The notes beneath the pieces are model-generated. The model had not been told where the DNA came from and did no database searches. It saw only the letters and a list, made by a program, of their open reading frames with translations. A stretch of 54,824 nucleotides of DNA from AC-32 sp035518635 (GTDB lineage: Bacteria > Actinomycetota > Thermoleophilia > Gaiellales > Gaiellaceae). This document shows positions 17,205 through 29,370 of the stretch, piece by piece (the first letter of the stretch is position 1; each line of letters begins with the position of its first letter). The position numbers and the translations under genes are program-made. The DNA lies in NCBI GenBank assembly GCA_035518635.1, contig DATIXI010000024.1, positions 1 through 54,824 on the forward strand. Direction: 5' to 3'.

Positions 17205-17205
<1 letters not shown>
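15586..17205 (+). CDS. GltD-like FAD/NAD(P) oxidoreductase with C-terminal 2[4Fe-4S] ferredoxin domain
   Basis: A 539-residue flavoprotein resembling the small subunit of glutamate synthase. Cysteines 33, 37, 76, 80 and 84 (CNAGC, CYHPCESVC) form the N-terminal Fe-S region also seen in dihydropyrimidine dehydrogenase. FAD binds at VLVIGCGPSGLSAAYHL (about 125) and NAD(P) at RVAVYGGGNTAMDAART (about 247). The last 60 residues add two ferredoxin clusters: CLSCGNCFECDGCLGACP and CTGCAACFEQCP. No GltB large subunit is near, so it is probably not a glutamate synthase. Sitting directly upstream of nifJ (stop and start overlap as TGATG), it most likely passes electrons between ferredoxin and NAD(P)H. 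Confidence 0.9.
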
Positions 17206-20761
<3,556 letters not shown>

Positions 20762-20762
<1 letters not shown>

Positions 20763-21775
20763 TGGATCTCACGACCGACTACATGGGCCTGACCCTGCGC
20801 AACCCCCTCGTAGCCTCGGCCTCGCCGCTCTCGCAGACCGAGGACGGAGTGCGGCGCCTGGCCGACGCCGGCATCGGCGCCGTGGTCGTCTACTCCCTGT
20901 TCGAGGAACAGGTCCGGCGAGAGTCGGCCCAGAACGCCCTGCTCGTCGACGTGGGCGCCGAGAGCTTCGCCGAGTCGCTCTCCTATTTCCCGGCCGTCGC
21001 CGAGGACGATCCCGGGCCACGCAAGTACGTGAGTCTCCTCGAGCGTTCCGCCACGGCGGTCGATATCCCGGTGATCGGCAGTCTCAACGGGATCACGCCG
21101 AGCGGCTGGGTCAACTACGCGCGGGCGATCGAGGAGGCCGGCGCCGCCGCAATCGAGCTGAACATCTACTACCTGCCGGGCGATCCCCGCATCGCCGGAC
21201 GCGACGTCGAGCAACGTCATCTCGACGTCCTCGCGCGCGTCAAGGAGGCCGTGCACGTGCCGGTCGCCGTCAAGCTCGGCCCGTACTTCAGCTCGATCGG
21301 CGAGATGGCCATGCGGCTCGACGAGGCGGGCGCCAATGCCCTCGTCCTCTTCAACCGCTTTCTCCAGCCGGACATCGACGCCGAGCAGCTCACGGTGGTG
21401 CCGGGGTTCGGCCTCTCCAGCCAGGCCGAGGCTCGGCTTCCCCGGACCTGGATCGCGCTCCTGTACGGCCGCGTTCGCGCCGCGCTCGCCGCGACGACCG
21501 GAGTGGAGACGCCCGAGGACGTCGTGAAGTATCTGCTGGCCGGCGCGAACGTCGTCATGAGCGCATCGGCGCTCCTCAGGCACGGGCCCGAGCATGCGAC
21601 GGCCCTTCTCGACGGCCTCGGCGACTGGATGCGGCGCAAGGAGTTCACCTCGGTTCAGGCGTTCCGCGGCCTGCTGTCGGTGCCCCCGGACGCCGACGAG
21701 ACGATGTACGAGCGGGCCGGATACGTCAGCGCGCTGAGGGAAGCCAACGAGAACACGCTCGGCCCCTGGTCGTAG
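20762..21775 (+). CDS. Dihydroorotate dehydrogenase-like FMN protein
   Basis: A 337-residue TIM-barrel flavoprotein. It has the opening LTTDYMGLTLRNPLVASASP of class 1 dihydroorotate dehydrogenases, then IPVIGSLNGITPSGWVNYA, AAAIELNIYYLPGD, VPVAVKLGPYF and the late FMN-phosphate region (GVETPEDVVKYLLAGANVVM). The usual active-site Cys or Ser loop of biosynthetic PyrD is not obvious and no pyr genes adjoin, so a pyrimidine role is doubtful. The ATG overlaps the nifJ stop (TGATG) and has GGAAGGAG 6 nt upstream, so it is translated with nifJ. It is probably an accessory redox partner of that system. Confidence 0.85.
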
Positions 21776-21793
21776 CCGACGGCCCGGGCCGGG

Positions 21794-22990
21794 TCAGCCG
21801 AGCAGCGTCTGGCCGACGTAGCCGCCCGGCGTCGTCCCGGGCGGAACCGCGAAGAGCCCGCTGCCGGTGTGCACGATGTACTCGTTCAGCGCGTCCGTGC
21901 TCCCGAGCCGCCGCTGCAGCTCGACGAACGCGGCCGGGTCGCGCTGGAAGCTGATGAAGAACAGGCCGGCGTCGAGTTGGCCGAGCCGCTCGTCCATGCC
22001 GTCCGTGAACGAGTAACCACGGCGCAGGATCTTGATGCCGCCGTTCGTCGAGGGCGCCGCCAGCCGGACGTGCGCATCCGCGGGGATCCGCTTCGATGAG
22101 AGGTCGACCGGGTCGAACTCGCGCTGCTCGCCGAGCAGGGCGCCGCTCTCCTTGACGCGGCCGATCGTCGCCTCCTGGTCGGAGAGCGCGGCGCGGTCCC
22201 AGACCTCGATCAGCATCCGGATCCGCCGTGCAACGAGGTACGTGCCGCCCCGCAGCCAGCCGGGCGCGTCGGCCCAGACGTGCCGGTCGAGCGCGTCCCC
22301 GTCCTCGAGCTTGATGTTGTTCGTGCCGTCCTTGAAGCCCATCAGGTTGCGGGGCGTCGTCTGCGAGCGGCTCGTGGTCGACGTGCGGCCGAAGCCGAGC
22401 TGCGACCAGCGCATCACCACGGCGCCGCGGCCGATACGCGCGAGATTCCTGACCGCGTGGAACACGACCTGCGGGTCGTCCGCGCAGGCCTGGACGCAGA
22501 GGTCGCCGCCGGAGCGGTTCGGCTCGAGCTCGTCGCCCGGCAACGGCGGGAGCTCCGCGAGCGCCACCAGCCTGCGGGAGGCCAGCCCGAAGCGGTCGTC
22601 GAACAGGCTCGGCCCGAGGCCGAGCGTGACGGTCAGCCGCGACGGGGGCAGGCCGAGCGCCTCGCCCGTGTCGACGGGCGGCGCGGGCAGGGCGTCCACC
22701 TCTCCGACGAGGTCGCCTGCGGTCATCCGCCTCGCGGCCTCCGTCCAGACGCGCAGCAGGTCGCGCAGGTCCGCGCGCCGGTCGGCCGTGACGTCGAACG
22801 CCGCGAAGTGCAGGCGGTCCTGGGCGGCCGTGGCGATCCCTGCCTGATGCGCGCCGTCGAACGGCACCTGGCCCGAGCCTGACGAGTCGCCGAGTGCGCG
22901 GTCGAGCTCGACGCCGCCGAGCGCGATGCCCGCGCCCACGGCTCCCGCGCCCGCGATCAGGCCACGCCGCGTCAGCCTGGGCGCGGCCAC
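21794..22990 (-). CDS. efeB: Dyp-type heme peroxidase, Tat-exported (EfeB)
   Basis: A 398-residue heme peroxidase. The N-terminus LTRRGLIAGAGAVGAGIALGG is a twin-arginine signal, so the folded protein is exported. The Dyp hallmark is GFKDGTNNIK (GxxDG, catalytic Asp), and the region EYIVHTGSGLFAVPPG near the end is typical of EfeB/YcdB. In EfeUOB systems the peroxidase is thought to oxidise ferrous iron or to act on heme at the cell surface. It starts on GTG only 2 bp after the efeO stop, preceded by GGGG. It is the last gene of the efeUOB operon. Confidence 0.92.
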   Translation of the reverse strand: MAAPRLTRRGLIAGAGAVGAGIALGGVELDRALGDSSGSGQVPFDGAHQAGIATAAQDRLHFAAFDVTADRRADLRDLLRVWTEAARRMTAGDLVGEVDALPAPPVDTGEALGLPPSRLTVTLGLGPSLFDDRFGLASRRLVALAELPPLPGDELEPNRSGGDLCVQACADDPQVVFHAVRNLARIGRGAVVMRWSQLGFGRTSTTSRSQTTPRNLMGFKDGTNNIKLEDGDALDRHVWADAPGWLRGGTYLVARRIRMLIEVWDRAALSDQEATIGRVKESGALLGEQREFDPVDLSSKRIPADAHVRLAAPSTNGGIKILRRGYSFTDGMDERLGQLDAGLFFISFQRDPAAFVELQRRLGSTDALNEYIVHTGSGLFAVPPGTTPGGYVGQTLLG

Positions 22991-22992
22991 CG

Positions 22993-24117
22993 CTACCCCG
23001 TGACGACGATGGAGCCGACGTGCGAGAGGGGCTCGGCCAGGGCGTCGATCGTCTGGCTCAGCTTGCGCGTGTCCGCCGCGGTCAGCGCCGTGTACGTGAC
23101 GAACCCGGCTCCGCGCCGGTACGGCGCGAGCGCGCGGTGGACGGCGTCGAAGCGGCGGTCGATCCGGGCGGCGAGCGCCGGCTTCCTCGCCGCGACGATG
23201 TGGCGGACTGACTCGTAGGCGGCCTCCGAGCCGTCGACGTTCGCCTCGAAGTCGTCGAGGTCGGTGTGCGAGTAGCGCTCCTCCTCGCCGGTGATCTTCG
23301 ACTTCGAGACCTCGCCGAGCAGCTCGACCGAGCCGTTCGCGATCTGCGCCGGCTCCGGCTTCACTCGCCGAACGCGCCGCTGGAGGTCGCGAACGTCGGC
23401 CTGCAGGCGTTCGGCGAGTGAGCCGAGCCCTCTGGTCGTCCCCTTGATCCAGAGCGTCTTCTCCATCGGGTGGAACCCCGTCCACTGAGCGGCGGGCACG
23501 TCGCCGGCGCGCGCGTCGATCGCCGGGTCGAGCGAGCCGAAGCTCTCCGCGACCGGCTCGATCCGCTCGTACGGGATGCGGGCCGGGACGTACAGGCGCT
23601 TCGCGTCCGCGAGCCGGCCGGCACGGATCGCGTCGGTGAATGCGCGGGTTCGCGCTACGAGCGTGGCCGTCTGCGCCTCGAGATACGTGCGGTAGCGGCC
23701 GACGGCCGCCGCTGCGGCCTTCGAGGTGCCGGCGGCCAGCGGGCCACCGTCGACGACGAACGGCCAGCGCTCCTGGTCGGCGCCCGGGCAATACGTCTCG
23801 AACGTGCCCTCGTGGAGCGTGACCGAGAAGCTCCCCGAGAGCCCGGGCGGCACGCCCTCGGCCTCACCGAGGATCTTGTTGCCGGACTGCAGCTCGACCT
23901 CGCTGACCCTGTCCGCCCCGTCGTTCGTCACGGAGAACGTGGCCGGCCCGGCAGAAACCTTCGACGGCTTCGCCTTGCAGCCCGCGGGCGTGATCGTGAC
24001 CGAGATCTTCCGCGGCCCGGACGAGGAGCCTGCGCCGCCGGACTGGCCCGAGCTGCCGCAACCCGCCAGCAGCAGCAGGGCCGAGAGGCCCCCGGCAAAC
24101 CCGAGCGCGTTCCTCAT
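22993..24117 (-). CDS. efeO: Iron uptake lipoprotein EfeO (cupredoxin plus M75/imelysin domain)
   Basis: A 374-residue exported protein. The signal ends in the lipobox LLAGC, so it is anchored as a lipoprotein by Cys20. Residues 35-125 form the EfeO cupredoxin-like domain (ISVTITPAGCKAKPSKV, FETYCPG). The C-terminal imelysin-like M75 domain carries the HxxE motif in GFHPMEKTLW, which binds metal. EfeO delivers iron to the EfeU permease. The start overlaps the efeU stop (ATGA), fixing the ATG and indicating translational coupling. Gene order efeU-efeO-efeB is the standard one. Confidence 0.93.
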   Translation of the reverse strand: MRNALGFAGGLSALLLLAGCGSSGQSGGAGSSSGPRKISVTITPAGCKAKPSKVSAGPATFSVTNDGADRVSEVELQSGNKILGEAEGVPPGLSGSFSVTLHEGTFETYCPGADQERWPFVVDGGPLAAGTSKAAAAAVGRYRTYLEAQTATLVARTRAFTDAIRAGRLADAKRLYVPARIPYERIEPVAESFGSLDPAIDARAGDVPAAQWTGFHPMEKTLWIKGTTRGLGSLAERLQADVRDLQRRVRRVKPEPAQIANGSVELLGEVSKSKITGEEERYSHTDLDDFEANVDGSEAAYESVRHIVAARKPALAARIDRRFDAVHRALAPYRRGAGFVTYTALTAADTRKLSQTIDALAEPLSHVGSIVVTG

Positions 24118-24983
24118 CCGCGCTGCATCGCCGGAAGCGCCTCGGCCGAGGAGGGCTCGGAGGCCTCCTGCGGGCGCGGCCCGCCGCGCTGAGGCCACAG
24201 GACGAGGAGCAGCATCGGAATCGCGTAGAGCAGGTAGCCGGAAACCTCGCCGACGGTCGGCTGCGGCTGCAGGCCGAGCATCCCGGTGAGAAGCGCCGAG
24301 CGCACGCTGCCGGGCGCGACCAGCCACTCGAGGTTCAGCGCCTGCGTCTGCAGCGAGCTCCACCAGCCGGCCTCGTGAGCTGTGTGGATCGCGGTCGAGA
24401 CGAGCCCGGCCGCGATCAGCACGAGCACGACGCCGGTGACGCGGAAGAAGCGGCGCAAGTCGATGTGCACGCCGCCGCGGTAGATCCCATAGCCGATCAG
24501 GACGGCCAGGAGGATCCCCAGCAGCGCCCCGACACTCGCAGCGACGGGGTTCGTCGAGGCGTCGAACGCCGCGAGCAGAAACACGGCCGTCTCGAACCCC
24601 TCGCGGATGACGGCGAGGAACGCCATCAGCACGAGCGCGAATGCCGACCCTCGCAGCAGGGCGCTGCCGGCCTCGCTCTCGAGGTGCTGCTTGAGCCCGC
24701 GCGCGTGCCTACGCATCCAGAGGATCATCCAGGTCACCATCGCCACCGCGATCAGGGCGACCACGGTCTCGAGTCCCTCCTGCTCGGCGTGCGGAAGGTC
24801 GCGGCTGACGACCTCGAGCGTGACCGCCACCCCGACGCAGATCGCGACCGCGAGCCCGACGCCCACCCACATCGAGGCGAGCGCGTCCCGGCGCCCGCGG
24901 CTCTGCAGGAACGCGGCGACGATGCCGACGATCAGGGCGGCCTCGACGCCTTCCCGGAGACCGATGACGAAGGTCGGAAGCAC
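24114..24983 (-). CDS. efeU: FTR1-type iron permease EfeU
   Basis: A 289-residue membrane permease with seven hydrophobic segments. Both REGxE iron-binding motifs are present: REGVE at residues 10-14 and REGFE at 127-131. FTR1/EfeU proteins take up iron across the membrane, in partnership with EfeO and EfeB. It starts with GTG. The operon head faces a perfect palindrome (25014-25035) 30 bp upstream, the likely site of iron-responsive repression. The C-terminal 40 residues are polar and Pro/Glu-rich. Confidence 0.94.
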   Translation of the reverse strand: MLPTFVIGLREGVEAALIVGIVAAFLQSRGRRDALASMWVGVGLAVAICVGVAVTLEVVSRDLPHAEQEGLETVVALIAVAMVTWMILWMRRHARGLKQHLESEAGSALLRGSAFALVLMAFLAVIREGFETAVFLLAAFDASTNPVAASVGALLGILLAVLIGYGIYRGGVHIDLRRFFRVTGVVLVLIAAGLVSTAIHTAHEAGWWSSLQTQALNLEWLVAPGSVRSALLTGMLGLQPQPTVGEVSGYLLYAIPMLLLVLWPQRGGPRPQEASEPSSAEALPAMQRG

Positions 24984-25013
24984 TGGCTAGCGAGTCGGGG
25001 TGGCCGTGCGCAT

Positions 25014-25035
25014 CTTGTAAGGCTCACCTTACAAG
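25014..25035. promoter_or_regulatory. Candidate iron-regulator (IdeR/DtxR-like) operator
   Basis: CTTGTAAGG-CTCA-CCTTACAAG is a perfect 9-bp inverted repeat with a 4-nt centre, midway between the divergent efeU and ClC genes. Its core AAGGCTCACCTT resembles the AGGTTAGGCTnACCT core of actinobacterial IdeR/DtxR boxes. It is AT-rich against the background, is not followed by a U-tract, and sits where a repressor would cover the efeU promoter. Confidence 0.65.
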
Positions 25036-25088
25036 ACCCTTCGAGAGCCCGTCCTGCCGTCCGGCCCGGCGGTGAAGACTCCTTGTCG

Positions 25089-26390
25089 ATGGCCTCGACT
25101 CCTCCGCAGCTCAGCGGCAGGGCCTATCTTCGGCTCGTCCTGCTCGGGGTGCTGATCGGGATCCCGGCCGCGTTGCTCGCGTCGGTGTTCCTCGCGTTCG
25201 TGCACGACCTCGAGCACTGGCTCTGGACCGACCTGCCCGACGCGATCGGCGTCTCGTCGCCGCCCTGGTACCTCGTGATCGGGCTCCCGGTCGCGGGCGC
25301 GTGCGTCGTGGTCCTCGCGCGGCGGTTCCTGCCCGGCGACGGCGGCCACTCGCCGCTACAAGGGATGGGCGGCGGCTTCGTCCCGCTTGCCAACGGGCCC
25401 GGGATCGCCCTGGCCGCGATCGGGACGCTCTCGTTCGGCGCCGTCCTCGGCCCGGAGGCCCCGCTGATCGCTCTCGGGGCGGTGACGGGCGTCGCGGTCA
25501 CGAGCTTCGTCAAGCTCGGCGAGAAGGAGCAGGCCGTGGTCGCCACCGCGGGCTCGTTCTCCTCGATCTCCGCGCTGTTCGGCGGCCCGATCGTCGGCGG
25601 GATGCTGATGGTCGAGGGCGGGCTCGAGATGGGGACGCTCCTGATCCCCGTGCTCCTTCCGGGGTTCGTCGCCGCAGCCGTCGGCTACACGATCTTCGTC
25701 GGCCTCGGCAACTGGGGCGGCCTCGGGGCGCAGGGCCTGACCGTCCCGAACCTCCCCGAGTACAGCGGGACGCGCGAGCTCGACCTGTTCCTCGGCGCGA
25801 TCGTCGGCGTGGCGGCCGCGCTCGTGATCGTGCTCGTGCGCCGGCTGGCGACGACCGTCCAGGCGGATAGCAGGTTCCACCTCGGGATGCCCGCGCTGCT
25901 GCTCGGCGGCGCGCTCTCGGTCGGCCTTCTCGCCGAGCTCGCCGACCTGCTCGGCGCCAACTCGCAGGACGTGCTCTTCTCGGGCCAGGCGTCCGTTCCA
26001 GCCCTTGCCGCGACCGACTCGACGAAGATCCTGCTCGTGCTGCTGGTCGCGAAGGCGATCGCCTACGCGGTCAGCCTCGGGTGCGGCTTTCGCGGCGGGC
26101 CCGTGTTCCCGGCGATCTTCCTCGGGATCGCGCTCGCGACGTTCCCGGTGGTTTGGTTCGGCACCTCCCCCACGCTCGCTGTCGCGATCGGCGCCGCGGC
26201 AGGCATGGCCGCGATGACCCGGCTCCTGATCGCTCCGGCCCTGTTCGCGTCGCTGCTCGTGGGATCCGCCGGTCTAGACGCCGTTCCTGCGGCCGTGATC
26301 GCCGCGGCCGCAGCCTGGCTCGCGACGGCAGCGCTCGACCGGCGGGCTCCCGATGCACCCGCCGCCGCCCCGGCGACGGCTAACGCCTGA
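25089..26390 (+). CDS. ClC-family chloride channel/antiporter
   Basis: A 433-residue membrane protein of the ClC family. Diagnostic motifs are GPEAPLIALGA near residue 123, containing the gating glutamate of the GxExP signature, and CGFRGGPVFPAIFLG near residue 335, the GxFxP signature. The N-terminal selectivity loop reads GDGGHSPLQGM rather than the usual GSGIP, so ion preference may differ from the E. coli exchanger. It has about 10 hydrophobic segments. The ATG at 25089 lacks a good ribosome site. The gene diverges from efeU across the shared palindrome, so iron-linked expression is possible. It ends 1 bp from the convergent hydrolase gene. Confidence 0.9.
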   Translation: MASTPPQLSGRAYLRLVLLGVLIGIPAALLASVFLAFVHDLEHWLWTDLPDAIGVSSPPWYLVIGLPVAGACVVVLARRFLPGDGGHSPLQGMGGGFVPLANGPGIALAAIGTLSFGAVLGPEAPLIALGAVTGVAVTSFVKLGEKEQAVVATAGSFSSISALFGGPIVGGMLMVEGGLEMGTLLIPVLLPGFVAAAVGYTIFVGLGNWGGLGAQGLTVPNLPEYSGTRELDLFLGAIVGVAAALVIVLVRRLATTVQADSRFHLGMPALLLGGALSVGLLAELADLLGANSQDVLFSGQASVPALAATDSTKILLVLLVAKAIAYAVSLGCGFRGGPVFPAIFLGIALATFPVVWFGTSPTLAVAIGAAAGMAAMTRLLIAPALFASLLVGSAGLDAVPAAVIAAAAAWLATAALDRRAPDAPAAAPATANA

Positions 26391-26391
26391 G

Positions 26392-27126
26392 TCACTTCCC
26401 GACGTGCACGAAGACGATCTGGGCCGCCGAGCGCGAGCTCCGGCTGTGGAAGTCGCAGCGCGAGTCGACGTTGCCCTCGATCGTCTTGAAGCTGGACTTC
26501 GTCCCGGACACGAACATGCCGACATGGTTGTCGCCGTTCGTGAAGTTGGCTCCGTGCCAGTCGTAGCAGACGAGATCCCCGGGCTGGGGGTCGACCGAGA
26601 CAGTGAGGCCGTTGCGGCCGGCGCGGGCGTCGCCGACGAGCGTGGGCACGTACTGGTAGTTGCCCCCGCGCGTGAACGCCCTCGAGCCCGCGAGGATGTA
26701 CGCCTTCGAGACCGTGCGGGCGCACCAGGCTGCGTCGCCCCTGCCCCACCAGCCGTTGATGTCGGGCACGTGGTTCGAGCCCGGAGGCTCCTCGACGAGG
26801 CCGACGAGCTTCTGCATCTGGCCGAGTGCCTTCTCGCGAAGCGGCTTCGCCTGCGCCTGCTTCTTGCGCCTTGCGATGCGCTTCTGCGCCTCGGGCGTCG
26901 GCTGCGTCAACCCGAGCAGGTGCTTCTCGAGGCTCGTCCCGAACGTCTGGTCCGGGGTCGCGTAGCCGAGCCAGTACTTGGCGCGGTAGCAGGCCTGGGC
27001 GGTCAGCGGCCCGAACTCGCCGCCGCTTCCCGCTTTGTAGTACCCCGCGCGCTTGAGCAGGTTCTGCGCGTACTTGACGTCGTCCCCGGTCATGTGAGGC
27101 GTGGTGAGCGAGAGCGTTCTCTTCAT
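26392..27126 (-). CDS. Peptidoglycan-binding plus CHAP-like cysteine amidase
   Basis: A 244-residue protein. Residues 12-72 form a PG_binding_1-like repeat (GDDVKYAQNLLKRAGYY, FGPLTAQACYRAKYWLG), followed by a Lys/Gln/Ala-rich linker (75-105) and a CHAP/NlpC-like catalytic domain. Candidate catalytic residues are Cys135 (AAWCARTVSKAY), His201 (GDNHVGMFV) and Glu217 or Asn219 (TIEGNVD). It would cut peptidoglycan stem peptides. There is no signal peptide or membrane segment at the N-terminus, which is unusual for a wall hydrolase and recalls phage endolysins, but no phage genes flank it. The start has a strong GGGAGGAG ribosome site. Confidence 0.8.
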   Translation of the reverse strand: MKRTLSLTTPHMTGDDVKYAQNLLKRAGYYKAGSGGEFGPLTAQACYRAKYWLGYATPDQTFGTSLEKHLLGLTQPTPEAQKRIARRKKQAQAKPLREKALGQMQKLVGLVEEPPGSNHVPDINGWWGRGDAAWCARTVSKAYILAGSRAFTRGGNYQYVPTLVGDARAGRNGLTVSVDPQPGDLVCYDWHGANFTNGDNHVGMFVSGTKSSFKTIEGNVDSRCDFHSRSSRSAAQIVFVHVGK

Positions 27127-27287
27127 TGACGGCTCCTCCCTGGGTGAACGACCCGCGCCAATGATCTCGCAGAACTAGACCCGAATCACCCCATCTAGGG
27201 TGGCGGTAGAGCGCGATTCGAGACGACAGTAGAGGCATAGGAAGGTCTCCCGTGGGCTTTCCGCAGACTTGGAACAGGAGCGGATAG

Positions 27288-28589
27288 ATGTCCAAACTGA
27301 GGACGCTCCTGCGGCAAAACGACGAAAGCGGTCAGGCCATCGTCATGCTGGCCGTGACCTGCGTCGTGCTCCTCGGAGCTGCGGCGCTCGTGATCGACGT
27401 CGGCAAGGCCTACGTGGTCAAGCGCCACCTCCAGGCCTCCGTCGACGCAGCAGCTCTGGCCGGGGCCCAGTCGCTGCCCGACACCGCGGCAGCCGTGGCC
27501 GCCGCCCAGGCGTACAGCGGTGCGGCCGGGGCGAAGAACGACGTGCCCACGCTTCCGACGGTCGTGACGTCGGCGACGACCAAGTGCCTCGGCACCGGCC
27601 CGTGCAACCCGGTCAACGCGCTCGTCGTCGACGAGACGACGACCAGCCCCACGATCTTCGCCCGGGTGCTCGGGATCAACTCGTTCACGGTTCACGCACG
27701 CGCAACGGCCCTCATGTCCCAGGGCGTACCGGCCCCGGCGCACGTGATGATCGTCGTCGACCGCACCGGCTCGATGAACAACTCGTGCACGGCCGGCGGG
27801 ACGAAGATGACCTGTCTGAGGAACGGGATCAAGGCCTTCCTGCAGGGCATGGACCCGGCGTACAACCAGGTCGGCCTGATGGCGTTCCCCCCGGGAACCG
27901 GGACGGGGACCGTCTGCTCCTTCAGCCCGAAGACGACGGACGGGCCGACGACGGACTACGACGCCTACCCGAACGGCTACCTGATGGTGCCGCTGTCGAA
28001 CGACTACAAGACGTCGGCGACCTCGCCACTGAACACCGGCTCCGCGCTCGTGTCCGCGGTCAACTGCATCAAGGCCGGCGGCACGACCGCCACCGCGACG
28101 GCGATCGACAAGGCGGAGCAGTACCTCGCCTCGAACCACGACTCCAAGGCCAAGGACGTGATCATCTTCCTCACGGACGGCGAGTCGAACTACGGGCCGT
28201 GCACCGTCGGGGCGAACCAGGTCTGCACCAACAACTCCTCGCCCTACCGCTCGCAGCCGTGCCACCAAGCCGTGAGCTCGGCGGGCGTGGCCAAGGCCAA
28301 CGGCGTGTCGCTCTACACGATCGCCTACAACGCGACGGGCCTTTCCTGCTACGGCTGGAAGTCGTCCGGCACCGGCAGCGACGGCCAGTCCTGCAACAAG
28401 AAGAACGGCTACCAGTTCAACTGCTCCGAGGTTCCGTCGATCACCGCGGTCACCGAGGTCCAGGACATGGCGAGCGACTCGACCCAGTTCTTCAACGAGC
28501 CGAGCCCGGCATCGCTGACGGCCACCTTCACGAGCATCGCCCAAGACCTGTCGGGCCCACGACTCGTGGACGACGACTACACGGGCTGA
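27288..28589 (+). CDS. TadG/TadE-like protein with von Willebrand factor A domain
   Basis: A 433-residue protein. The cytoplasmic N-terminus RQNDESGQAIVMLAV and a single membrane helix (about 17-37) followed by DVGKAYVVKRHLQASVDAAALAGAQSL form the TadE/G-like 'pseudopilin' module. The exported rest is a VWA domain with the MIDAS metal motif DRTGSM near residue 158 and FLTDGESN later, interrupted by Cys- and Ser/Thr-rich insertions. Such proteins adhere or assist Flp pilus assembly, but no tad genes are nearby. The ATG has CAGGAG 7 nt upstream. The 161 bp before it hold only a weak CACCC/GGGTG repeat (27187-27202). Confidence 0.85.
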   Translation: MSKLRTLLRQNDESGQAIVMLAVTCVVLLGAAALVIDVGKAYVVKRHLQASVDAAALAGAQSLPDTAAAVAAAQAYSGAAGAKNDVPTLPTVVTSATTKCLGTGPCNPVNALVVDETTTSPTIFARVLGINSFTVHARATALMSQGVPAPAHVMIVVDRTGSMNNSCTAGGTKMTCLRNGIKAFLQGMDPAYNQVGLMAFPPGTGTGTVCSFSPKTTDGPTTDYDAYPNGYLMVPLSNDYKTSATSPLNTGSALVSAVNCIKAGGTTATATAIDKAEQYLASNHDSKAKDVIIFLTDGESNYGPCTVGANQVCTNNSSPYRSQPCHQAVSSAGVAKANGVSLYTIAYNATGLSCYGWKSSGTGSDGQSCNKKNGYQFNCSEVPSITAVTEVQDMASDSTQFFNEPSPASLTATFTSIAQDLSGPRLVDDDYTG

Positions 28590-28620
28590 CGCCCTCGTAA
28601 GGGCACGCGCCGGTGTGAAA

Positions 28621-28652
28621 CGGAGACCCCCTCGGAGCCGAGGGGGTCTCCG
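28621..28652. terminator. Hairpin terminator, probably bidirectional
   Basis: A perfect 14-bp stem (CGGAGACCCCCTCG and its complement) with loop GAGC. Three T residues follow immediately on the minus strand (TTTCAC) and three T residues close by on the plus strand. It lies between the convergent ends of the TadG-like gene and the glutathione transferase gene, so it ends both units, including the 15-gene cox run. Confidence 0.85.
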
Positions 28653-28662
28653 CGTTTCGGTG

Positions 28663-29355
28663 TCAGTTGCTCTGCGACTTGACGTACTCGATGTAGCCGC
28701 GCACGTCGGCGGCCGGCTCCGAGTACGCGTCCCCGAGCGCCTCCTCCATGCGCGACAGGTACTCCTCGGCCCAGGCCGGGAAGTCGTAGTCGATCGCGCG
28801 GAGGAACTCGAGCGTCGAGGCCCAGCGCATGTCTGCGATCGACGGGTTGTCCCCGCCGATGAACGGCCGCCCGTCGAGGAACCACGCGTGGAAGGCCTCC
28901 AGCGGCCCCGCGAGCGCAGCCGCGGCGTCCTGCTGTGCCTTCTCCTTCATGTCCTCGCCGGCCTCCGAGGTCGCCGTCTCCCCGGGGTACTGCGGGAAGC
29001 CGAGCGCCGGGTAGGTGGCGCGCGTGAGCAGCGGATAGAAGGTCCCGATCAGGTAGAACATCGCACTGTCCACCATGGCGCGCTCGCCCGGGTCGGTCGG
29101 GTAGAAGCGGTCGAGGTGGTGCTTGTTGCAGAGGTACTGCATGATCGCGCAGCTCTCCCAGAGCGAGCCCCTCGGCAGGTCGCCCTCCTCGAGCAGCGGC
29201 GTGAGGTCGGCCGGGTCCTTCGCCAGGAACTCCGGGGTCGACTTCTTGCCCCACACGTCCAGCTCCTCGTAGTCGAGCCCGGCGGCCCGGACGAAGACGC
29301 GGGCGGTCATGTTGTTGACGCTCGGCTTCAGGATGCTCAGCGTGTTGTCGGCCAT
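28663..29355 (-). CDS. Glutathione S-transferase family protein
   Basis: A 230-residue GST-fold protein. Residues 5-85 are the thioredoxin-like domain (LSILKPSVNNMTARVFVRAAGL, DLTPLLEEGDLPRGSLWESCAIMQYL), where the cis-Pro and the ES pair that contacts the gamma-glutamyl group are visible. The rest is the all-helical domain with FIGGDNPSIADMRWAS, the usual GST N-capping box. Most actinobacteria lack glutathione, so the thiol partner is uncertain. It is the last gene of the long minus-strand run, 15 bp after the CYTH-like gene, with a GGGGAGGAG ribosome site, and is followed directly by the terminator. Confidence 0.88.
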   Translation of the reverse strand: MADNTLSILKPSVNNMTARVFVRAAGLDYEELDVWGKKSTPEFLAKDPADLTPLLEEGDLPRGSLWESCAIMQYLCNKHHLDRFYPTDPGERAMVDSAMFYLIGTFYPLLTRATYPALGFPQYPGETATSEAGEDMKEKAQQDAAAALAGPLEAFHAWFLDGRPFIGGDNPSIADMRWASTLEFLRAIDYDFPAWAEEYLSRMEEALGDAYSEPAADVRGYIEYVKSQSN

Positions 29356-29370
29356 CTCTCCTCCCCGTCT

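Noticed and set aside
26392..27126. Prophage remnant around the CHAP-like hydrolase
   Set aside because: No integrase, structural or holin genes and no attachment repeats flank it; both neighbours are ordinary chromosomal genes.
27182..27220. Possible riboswitch or operator before the TadG-like gene (CGAATC...GATTCG enclosing CACCC...GGGTG)
   Set aside because: Arms are only 5-6 bp with unequal spacing; no known riboswitch core is seen.
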